In this document: piece by piece, positions 11,301 through 22,865 of the stretch
How the letters are laid out: each line of letters begins with the position of its first letter
Numbering within the stretch: position 1 is the stretch's first letter
Assembly (NCBI RefSeq): GCF_000485595.1
Contig: NW_014577363.1
Span: forward strand, 123,376 to 153,655
Length of the DNA: 30,280 bases
Reading direction: 5' to 3'
Origin: Priapulus caudatus
Taxonomy: Eukaryota; Priapulida; Priapulimorpha; Priapulimorphida; Priapulidae
Translations under genes and position numbers: made by a program
The notes under the pieces: generated by a model
Databases searched by the model: none
What the model was told of the DNA's origin: nothing
What the model saw: only the letters and a program-made list of their open reading frames with translations

Positions 11301-14300
11301 GGCGAATGTGCCGTTAGTGTGGTAATGGCAAATATCAGCGGGTGTTATTCTTGTACTAATATTCTGTTGCTTGTTGCTTTGCGCTCCTAATGAACTGGCT
11401 AGTACGCGCGCGCGAGTCTAGTTTTTCCGGTTATTTCTCGCGTGGACGCGCTCCCGTCCTTACCGATGATTACCCCATCTACTGGGAATAATTTGAGACA
11501 TTTACCGGTGAACCGCATGTGTTTGTAAAGAGGGTTCAGGCCGCGTGTAAATGCCGTTGAATATTCATCGTGTATATAATAATCTTGGAATGTTGTGATT
11601 CTTACAGACGGCGATCGTCTGCAGAGCGCAACACACGAACAAAGGATTCGACCTGGCGCAGTATGGCAACGATGATAGCTACGACAACTTCGACTCGCCA
11701 CCCCGCTTTAGCAGCTATGGTCGCCATGGCAACGGCGGAGACCTCAACGACAGACCGACAGGCGCCGGATACGCAATCTACGACGGACAGAGAGACTCTC
11801 AGTTCCCGCGTGGCGGCGCTGACACCGGCGCGAGCTTTCAGTTCCCGTCGGGCCAGCCACAATCCGGATACGGACCGGCCAGCGGTCAGTCTGCTTACGG
11901 CCGTCAGTCTACCTACGGCGGTCAGTCTACGTATGGCGGTCAGCCTGGGTACGGCGGTGACCACAGAAAGAGTACAAACAATCGATACCCTGGCCCGCAG
12001 TCGCAGCAGCAGCAGTACAGCCCCGCCCGCCCCAATCCTCGCAGCCAAGGATCCTCCTCCGGCGTGGGAAAACCGTCTACCTTTGGCTCCGTAAAGCTAG
12101 TCAAGTCCAGCAAGCTACCGCAGAGTCAGTCGGCGTTCGGAGCGCCCTCCAGCGGAGCGTACGGACCGAACAAGGCAACTGCCGACTACAGGAGTCCGAC
12201 ATCCGGATACGGTGCGGCTCCGTCGGTCAGTACGAATTACGGCGAGTTTACCAGCAGAAACGAGCCGACGTCTCAGCACGTCGCTATTGGCGGCTACGCA
12301 GGCCCCCCTAGCGGCTACGGAAGGACGCGGGTGGCGCCGCCTACCGGCTACGAAGCGTCGCAGCAAAACTATGGGAAGACACCGAGATTTACAGAAGCGC
12401 CTCAGATTGGCTATGGAGGAGCTGATAACATCTATGAAAGGACTTCGCAGTTAGACGAGACGCCCTCTATCGGTTACGGAGGGTTTGGCAACAGCGACGG
12501 TGCTGCCTCTCCGGTACATAAGGCGCCCTCTAGTGGATCAAGAGAATTTGTTAACAGCTATGGTTCTACCTCTTTAGTAGAGCAGACGCCCTCTATCGGC
12601 TATGAAAACTTTGGTAGCAGCTACGGTGCTGCCCCTCTGATCCAGAAGACGCCATCTACCGGCTATGAAAGATTTGGTAACAGCTACGGTGCTGCCACCC
12701 CAATCTTGAAGACGCCCTCTAACGGTTATGAAGGATTTGGTAACAACTACGGTGCTGCCACCCCGATCCAGAAGACGCCATCTACCGGCTATGAAGAATT
12801 CGGTAACAGCTACGGTGCTGCTACCCCGATCCAGAAGACGCCCACTACCGGCTATGAAGGATTTGGTAACAGCTACAGTGCTGCCACCCCGATCCAGAAG
12901 ACGCCCTCTACCGGCTTTGAAGGATTCGACAGCAGCTACGGTGCTCCCACTCCAAAGCAAGACACACTTTCTCCTACGTTTGGAGAATTTGGAAAGAACT
13001 TTAATGCCGCTTCGTTTGTACATGAACTGCCTTCTACTGGATTCGGACCATTTAGTAGCAACTATTTATCCTCGTCACCAGCACAAGGGACACCCCATGA
13101 AAACTTTGGATTGTTTAGTAATAGCTACGGAGCTACGTCCCCATTACAAGACGCACCTTCCACTAGCTACGGTGCATCCGGTAACAACTATGACGTCATC
13201 TCTCAGCCGCAGAGACCTTCTAGCGGGTATCGCGAGAGTCGCATTCACCAACAAGTGGTGCCACCCCTGTCGTCCTACAAACAGCCTAGCGGACGCAGTA
13301 GCTATGTGCAGATTCCAGTGAGTAATCGGCCGCGAGGGGGCGCCAGTACGCGGAGGGATGACCTTCGTGACCTCTATCGTTACGGTCCTGCCCCGAAATC
13401 TGTCCGCGGCGCCGCGCCACAATACAACATCGGGGGATCAGGACCCCGGATAAGCAGCAATGCTGACACGCGTGGCGCCATCTACAACAGGAACGTCGGC
13501 TCGCCTGCCTATCGAGATACACACAATCAGAGAGACCAGAGGCAGAGAGATCAGAGACAGAGAGCCAATCAGAGGCAGAGAGACCAGAGACAGAGAGCCA
13601 ATCAGAGGCAGAACACGAGAAGATTCGAGCCGCCGGAAGCGCGCCCTGGTGTCGGTTACGGCTCAGGATACCCTCTGAACGTGCCAGGCGCTTACAATTC
13701 ACTCACAAAAGGTCAGTTGGTCGCGGAAGTTGTTCGTACCAGTGTTGTTGAACGCTTAATTATTTATTAATTCTGTTTTTAATTATTAATTGTAATTAAT
13801 ATATTAATTATTTATTTATTCTGTTGAGCGACGCCATCGAATGGCTGGCGTAAGCGTTGTAATAATGAATTATGTGTTGTTAAATCCCATAAGCATGGTA
13901 GCACGGCTAGCTATCATATCTCCTAGCTCTCACATTCTGGGCAGTCGAAGGAAACCCCAGAGTTAGTGATAATTATCACCCCAGCCTTCAGTGAAACATT
14001 TAATGGCCATTTGGGCCAAAGCGGAAAAAGTGACTCTTCGTTTCTAAGCGTTTTGTCCGGCTAACTGTTGAAGTGTGCGTTACAAATTGCCACTTCTATC
14101 TAGACTGCTGTCGAGTCGTTTGATGCATGCGATCTACATGCATCGCAACGACGTCGAACGCGTCTAATATAGAAAAACTCTGTGCGAAACAAAATTTCAG
14201 CGAAAGAATTTTTCAAAAGTTTTCAGGTTTTTTGTTTAAATTTTACATTCAGCGGCTTCGAAGGAACAAAATTGTTAAAATCATAAATGTGTTGATACGG

Positions 14301-17300
14301 CAGTGCAGGTAGAAGCGAATCGGCGGACAGGAATGAATGTACGGCCGCCGGTCGGTTCATGTCCTGTTGCATTTCAACTCGATTGTTTTCATAACCCAAG
14401 CATCGCCTTCATTGTAACCTGATCTGTTGTGTGTGCACAAGTAGATATTCCGTCAGTAATTTCGCGGTAGTAGTAGTGGGACGGTAAGTGCGTGTGTAGA
14501 CATTTAGCGAGGATTGCGTATATAGCGAGGTCACTAACCGGATTACGATAGCGGCGCGCAGAGCGCGTGCAATTTCACATCGCAGCCGTTACAGCACGTT
14601 GCGTTATATGAAGCACAGAATACACACATGATGAACTCACACTATATCTCACATATATCTATATATTATATATATCCACATATATCTATGTATCTATATA
14701 TCTATATATCTATATATCTATATATCTATATATATATTATCAAGAACATATAAAGAAGGTCTTCTTTATATGCTCTTGATATTATATATCTACATATATC
14801 TCTATATATATATATATACACATCTATATATCTATATACCTATATATCTACATAATACATCTACATATATCTATATATCTATATAATTATATCTATGGCT
14901 CGCGTGACGAGAGTAAGAGCTACGTGTGACAGATTCGTGTGTGGTTGTAATAAGCGTGGGACAACATAAGTAATTGGGGAACCCGTACGCGATGAAGTCG
15001 GTCACAACAAGTGGCGGATTAAGCGAGCACAGCACGAGAGAGATAAAATATTTTTCCATATTTACATATCAGCCTTTCCCGCGCGCGCTTTTTCCCGCGC
15101 GCGCTGTAGGTAAACTGCATACCTGACAGGTATTAACCTCGTAGTCTCCCCGAGGTACGGCGGTAACAATGTTTACTTGATTACAGGTGGTTACCGTAGG
15201 TTCGACGTGCACAGAAAAGGTCTCATCACGCCCCAACAGGCGAGCGTGTACGGTAACGCCATTTCGCACCCTGGCGGCGCTTACAGGCACCCGACCTCCG
15301 CCGACAACATTGACTACAACGACAATGGCAACTTCCTACGAGCGTACGGAACCACCGCCGCTGCTAAACTAGAGGGTAATTAGCGAAAATGAATTACTGC
15401 GAACGCGTGCCACGTCGCGGTGTTTTGCGAATTTGTTTGAGTAGTTTTTGCAAGTGACAAACACTCTTCTTAACTTAAGACATAACTTCTTGCACCGAAT
15501 TGCGGTTCGCTGCTTAACAGCGAACGATGACTATAGTACTCATTAAACGCCGACGAATGTAAATTTCAAGCAGAGCAAAAACTGGATAAAAACACAGTTT
15601 ATCAAGCAAAAATCCCGCTGTCTAGCAAATAAAGCGACATCTTACTTAACAAGTAAATCCGACAACACACCAACCCAACCGCCTCGCCTGTTAACACTCT
15701 ATCCTTATTCTCCATTATCATCGACTCTGCTATCCTCTAACTATATTATCCTATAACTCACTCTATCCTCTATACTTATACTTTCCTACCACAGAACTAG
15801 AGGTTAAGTGCGACCTGGGCCGACGTACGATGATCATTCACATGAAGTTCAGTGACGGCTTCGTTGGCAGCGTGTACACGCACGGCTACAGCAGCGTGCA
15901 GCCGTGTGCTGCCAGCTTCACCGACGTCAAAGAAGCTGACTTCCGCATCCCGCTCGACGCCTGCGGCACTCACAGGGCTGTGATGGTAAGATGCACGCAC
16001 GCACGCACGCACGCAACGCACACACAACACGGCGACACCCGCACGTACAGTACGCACGCACGCACGCGACGCACACAGACTGCGCACCCGAGCGGGGCCA
16101 CCACGCACACGTACGCACGCAGCACACGGCCACCCACAAGCACAGCTGTACGCACGCACATGTACGCACCGTTGCATGCACACACACCGTCGCCGCACGG
16201 CAACGGCAGCCACGTAACGCTACGTTCATGGCACACCGCACGCACGCCACGACGTACGCACGTTCTGCACAGCACGGCACGCACGCAACACGTACGCACG
16301 CACCGCACGGCAGCCATGTACGCAGCGTTCATGCACACAGCGCAACGTGCACGCACACGTACGCACGTTTCATGCACACAGCGCGTCAACGTTCATGCAC
16401 ACAGACGCAGCACACGCACACGTACGCAGCGCCACCTCGCCAGCGCACACGTAACGCAGCCGTTCATGCACACACGCACGCACGCACACGTAAACGCCGC
16501 ACATGGCGACGCCACACGTACGCAGCGTTCATGCACACACGCACGCACGCACACGTACGCACGTTCATGCCACACACCCCCGACGCACGCCACATGTTAC
16601 GCACGTTCATGCATCGAGCGACGCCAGCGCACGCACACGTACGCACGTTCTATGCACACACAGCAGCCGCACGCACACGTACGCACGCAACGCCGCACAT
16701 GGTACGCGAACGTTCATGCCACTACGCACGCGACGCAGCCGTACGGCACGTTCATGCAGCACACGCCAACGTTCATGCACACGACGCACACACCGCACCG
16801 ACGTACGCACGCACGGCCACGCACACGTGAGCGGCACGTTCATGCACACCGACTGCTGCCCCAACGGCACGCACACGTACAGCACGCCACGGCAACGCAC
16901 ACGTACGAACGATTCATGCACACACCGCACGCCGCACAACGTAGCGCACGTTGCATGCACACACGCCACGGCCAACACGTAACCGGCACGTTCATCACAC
17001 CGAGCCACGCAGCGCACGCAGCGACGTACGCACGTTCATGCCACACGCACGCACGACGTACGCACGTTCATGCAGCACAGCGCACGCACGAACGTCGCCA
17101 CGTTCATAGCAACAACGCACGGCACGCACACGTACGCACGTTCATGCAGCACAGAAACCCGCCGTGCGCCGCGTTCGACCGTGCGCACGCCGTTGGCACG
17201 CAGCGCAGCACAGCGCGCAGCCCACGCACACGTACGCAGCGCACTATGTACGCACGTTCATCGGGCACACACGCACGCACGCCACACTCGTACGGCACGT

Positions 17301-20300
17301 TCATGCACCCAACGCACAGCACCACGCACGTACGGGCAACGCACGCAGGCGCACATGTACGCAACGTTCATGCACACAACGCACACACGGACCGCCGCAC
17401 GCAACGCACGACGTACGCCACGTTCATGCGACACACGTACGCAGCGCACAGCCGTACGCACGTTCATGCATCACCAGCGTAACGCACGCACGCACGCACG
17501 GACCGTACGCACGTTCATGCACACACGCACGCACAGTGCGCGTCCGGCACCAACCGTACGCACGTTCATGCACACACGCACGCACGCAGCAACGTACGCA
17601 CGTACGGCAGAAACTCACGGATACGTACTCACTGCATCTCCGTGTACATCGCGGTACTAGGTAGGCAAAATGGGTCGGCACGCACGCACGAGCAGCGCAC
17701 GCACGTGGCAACACGCACGCCCGCACAGCACGCAACGCACAGATGCGACAACACCGCTCTGCGAAGCGTCTACCCTGGAAGTACTATGCCGGTGCATCAG
17801 GGCCCAGTTACTCGCGCTTCACATCAAATTCAAAAGCAAACTCATATCTACGACTCTGCTGGTGAATTAAATTACCGTATTTAGCATATAAGCGATCGAT
17901 GAAAAGCCGAAGAAATTGTATTTCTACTAGCAGAAGATAAATAGGCATAGAGTACACGTGTAACCGACGCTGAATTATTATCCAAACGTAACCAACATAA
18001 AGATTCGACTGTACGCAAAGCTGTTTTAGAAAGGCATGGTGATCTATATCTGTAGATCTTAAATGTTACTTTTGCGCATTAAAACCCGGTTTTCCCCGGG
18101 CTTGCGGGCAACGCCCGCGTACAGCGCGAACATCGCGTCTTGATTTTAAATAAGAAGAAGTTCATGCTATGTATAGTTGATTCTTCGCCAGGGCAGATTA
18201 GCAATTACGACTTTAAACATCCGCAGTGTTTCTATGGGGCGGGCGCGATCTAACGCATGTAGGCTGTCCTTACAAGAACTTCCAGAAATAGCGTTTACTT
18301 TCGTCTGATGTTAAGTGAAAAGTACAAAGCCGAGGTAGAAAGTCAGTCTTAGGCGGTCTGGGTAAAAGATTAGTCTTTGGGTAACTTAGGTTAGGTAGGG
18401 GTTCCGTAATTGTAGGTGAAGAGGAAGAGGAGCCGATGGGAAAGGTGTGTTTTGAGAGAGGGAAGTGTGCATGCGCTTCGCATCGCAATCACACACTTCG
18501 CTGAAGCGCAACTAGCACACGAGGGCATCACTGCGTCAGAATGTTGTGTCATTGCTTGGCTGAGTCTGGTCGGTGTTGGAGAATATTGTAGGTCGGCGGC
18601 GAAGATGGTAGTGCTTGCGTAGAGGCAGGCCGAACCACACTCTATGAGAGACGCAAAGCTAATTTTGTGGTTAGGGTAAGGTTTAAAGGACAGGAAGTAA
18701 AACGGAAATAAAAAGGGGAAGAGAGAGAGAGAAGGAGTACTGAGAGAGATTATATATATATAATATATATATATATATACTATATACACATCATAATAAA
18801 TTAATGAAAAATTTTACCATTTAAAACCATTATTAAATTATTGTAACCATCTCTTTTGTCTGATATAATTCAGAATTATTTTCTCGCAGCCACGCCTGAC
18901 GCATACGACAGCGACACGCTGACAAGTATAACCAAACAAAGATTGTTATCAATGGCTGGCAATAGGTTCGGCATAACTACACGCGTACACTAGCCGTGCC
19001 TACACCGTATCCTAGCACCGCCAAAACGTCCAATGCCGCGAACCTTGCCCGACACCACTCACAGCAGGTGAGACAATCGAGAGCGATGCGTCTAATTCAT
19101 TGTGAGCGCAAGTAGCAGTGCTCATTAAAGAGGACAGCGGAACCTCCCGTCGCCGCGCACTGCGCACGCAACGCACGCAGGACGCCACACCAGCAGCACG
19201 GACCCGTGTCTAAATGAGGGTCTTGGACGACCAAATTTTTTTTCCCCACTTGAGTTCCGAACCATAGCCAATCAGCGCACTCCATTCAGCTTTCGACTTC
19301 CTCGAAGCAACAATGTAAAATGTATAGCCACCTATCCCTAAACGCCTAACCCTTAACCTAACCCTAACCAGTAACCCGAACCCGAACCTAACACTAACTA
19401 TAATCCAGACTATATATATAAGCACTCATTTATGTAGGCAAAACAACTTATCTATGTGGTCCGGAACTGCAATGGGAAAAAAATTGTCGCAGGCCTGGAC
19501 CTCGTTAGAAAACGTTTGATTTAAATATTTATTATCTAATGTTTAAAATTTCGGCCACGTTTGCCACCAACACCTTATACGCAAAAAATGGATCACATTT
19601 CAAGGCTTTAAAGTTTGTTTCGTAACTAGTTATGATACTGCTCATACGGAGCCCTGCTTATAGTCAGTATTAGTTACTGATTTAAGGAATAACGCACGCG
19701 ACAGCCAGCGCGCGCGCGCGCGCAACACACCTACACACAGCACACACACGCGCAGCCACGACAGACACAACACCACACACACACACCACAACACACACAC
19801 ATAACAGCACACAGCACTACACCATCACACACACACACAGCACACGACACACACACACACACATACACACAACACCAACACATCACCACACACAGCACAC
19901 ATCCACGAGCAGCACCACACACAACACATCAGCACACCAGACGTGCGCCACGCAGCTCAAAATGGCACGCAGCATGCTACGCATGCCGACCTCCAACTCC
20001 TGCAAAGCATGCTCCACAGCACGCTGCGACCAATTACGCGGCGTGCATAGTTTCATTCGCACGGCACGAATACATATAAACTGCCCAATAGGCATGTTTT
20101 TGACAGCGTGCACACAATAAGGGCAATGACACACGCGCTATTCGCAATTCACATAGGCAGGTCTTCACGGCCAGCAAACAAAACCCGTCATCTCTGCGCA
20201 GCGCCACCCAAACCGCATTAGATACAGCCGCACCGTCTACTCTGCAGCGTGTAGAAAGGCAAGGACGCGCAGACAGTAGCTCCCTCTGGTGAGCTAGAAG

Positions 20301-20482
20301 TGGACAGCCAGCTTACCCTTGTCATTAGCTATGACAACGACGGGTGAGTTGTTAAAGTCGTTGGCACAACGTTGCTTCGAAGTAACAGTAGGTTACTGCG
20401 AGTCCATTTCCTGGTAATTACCAAAAAACCTATACGTAAACCTGAAACTACATATATATCTGAAAAGTACATACGCGCAGGC

Positions 20483-20536
<54 letters not shown>

Positions 20537-20552
20537 CACAGCACACACACAC

Positions 20553-20591
<39 letters not shown>

Positions 20592-20692
20592 CACACACAA
20601 ACACCACACACACACACACAGCACACACACACACCACCCACCACAACACACACACATGTACACACACACACACACACACAGCACACATTCGA

Positions 20693-20725
<33 letters not shown>

Positions 20726-20741
20726 ACACACACACACATAC

Positions 20742-20783
<42 letters not shown>

Positions 20784-22777
20784 CACACACACGCACACAC
20801 ACACACACAGCACACACACAACACAGCACACACACACAACAAGCACATACCCCCACCCCCACCACCATCACAACAACCCCCCACACCACCACCACCACCG
20901 CCAACACCACACCACCACCACCACCACACAACACACAAGCACACATCCGTCTTCAACCCTCGATCTGTCACAAGCTCTCTCTATTTCTTCCCACATTTAG
21001 ACGACTACGTCGTGCAAGTGAGTAACTGCGTGGCGGCACGATGGAGCCTACCAGAGGATGATCTGATCGATGAAGAGCGGGTGAGTGTCAACATAGACTG
21101 TCGACATCATTGCAAGAGCCAACGTGTAATTTCCGACCAAAATCTCCAAATTGTTAATCGTCTGTCCGTCCGTTGCATATTTGTCACCGTTCGCTGATTA
21201 CCAGTCATTTGTTATTCTGTACTCTAACTATAGTTTATAGCCTATTCACACATTAGCGGTAATCACTTAGTGGCTATTAAACGGTGCTATGGACCATTTA
21301 CAGATTACCATGGATCACCTTAACAGCTAATATGCGATGTATGACCAATTATTGGTGTACCATTAATCACCCCAAATAGCTATACTTGCGGAGCTTACAA
21401 CATGGCGTGATATCTGCGAATGATTTCTTACTCTATTTCTTGCACAGATGTAGCAGCGCTAGCGCTCGTAGACTAGCCCAGGACGTAACAACACAAGTAC
21501 TACCTGGTAAGTTGAATGCATACTGATTATTGACATCGATAGAAACAGCCATGTGTCTCAGCACGCGCAGGATGAGGACTAGTAACATTTGATATAACCC
21601 CAAATTATATCGCTTTCTGTGTTGTGTAAAAGATAAGTCAACTTATATCGGCTTATATGTTGTGGGCAAAAGATAAGTCAACTTATATCGCTTATTGTGT
21701 TGTGTAAAAGATAAGTAAACTTATATAGCTTATTATGTTTGTAAAAGAATAAGTAAACTTATATCGCTTATTACGTTTGTGTAAAAGATAACTCAACTTA
21801 TATCGCTTATTGTGTGTGTAAAAGATAAATCAACTTATATCGCTTTCTGTGTTGTGTAGGGATAAGTCAATTAGAGACTCTGAAGGACAAAACAACAGAA
21901 AAGATACTCTAACGCGCCTTTCAGGGCTTCCAGTTTCCCGACGCGGCAGAACAGTTTACTTTCAATGTGATGTCAACGTTTGTTACCAGCAATGCTACGT
22001 GAGTATGCGTTACGAATTCACTTTTACTATACGCTCATTGACCCAACACCATGCTGTTTCTCGCGTCACCCTACGTCTGTTTTTCTTGCTCTAAAGCCAA
22101 ATCTCTAATTATTTTCTCATCTTTTTCTCTCATTCGCTCACCTCATTCTACCCCTCTCTCACTCTGTTTCACTCGCAGACGGCACGCACGCACGTACACA
22201 CAGCACACACACACACACACACACCACACCCCACACACACACAACCCCACACACACACACCACCGCCATCACACAATCGACACACGTGCACTCACTTTCC
22301 CTATCTCGCTCTCCCTCACCTGCACTCGATCTCTAATCTCCCCGCGTAGTACTACGTCGTGCGTACACAATTGTCATTGCATTTCACTTGATGTTTTTCC
22401 AGGCCCTCTGCTCCCAAGTGCTCGCACCAAACAGCGATTCGCTCGTCGGTAGATTCTGTAGAAGCTGAGGAGATGAAGGCAGAGAATTCTCATCGGCGTG
22501 GCTGGAGATAAGGATGCTTCAGAGGATGGCAGGCACGCTCGTAAGAACACGAGTGTCGTATCCCACACGTCTGTTCGGCGACGTTCAAGCCTTCCTGATC
22601 GTAGAGCAACAGATCACGCGGGTGAGTGTGTGAGCTTGTAACCACGCTTAGTGGCGGGCTAGATTCATTATTAAGCCGTGGGCCGTGTGTGTGTGCTTGG
22701 CGTTGCGTTTTACTTGCGTGTATGTGTACGGCGTGCTTATGTGCCTCTGTGCGCGTGTGTGTGTGCGTGTGCGTGCG

Positions 22778-22865
<88 letters not shown>

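Larger units (their letters stand above)
8314..11607 (+). other. intron 1 of the ZP gene
   Basis: Bounded by CTG|GTAAGTG and TTCTTACAG|ACG, phase 0. It holds the telomere-core element, a TA/GA microsatellite, the 39-bp minisatellite and a 33-bp tandem. The stretch 9846-10720 and 10813-11607 is AT-rich unique sequence with no feature I can support; a minus-strand frame at 9932-10222 has no recognisable domain. Confidence 0.72.

Noticed and set aside
12064-13770. Repeat exon taken as a stand-alone 568-residue intronless gene
   Set aside because: The same frame is open back to an acceptor at 11608, and a good donor at 13711 joins in phase to exon 3. The last codons to 13770 are intron read-through.
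15830-17482. 550-codon open frame rich in His, Thr, Arg and Ala
   Set aside because: Only its first 52 codons (to 15985) are real, as ZP exon 4. The rest is a CGTACG-type repeat array, open in several frames because the motif lacks stops.
20329-21025. Long His/Thr and Val/Cys frames
   Set aside because: CA microsatellite by-products. The only coding parts nearby are the short ZP exons 6 and 7.
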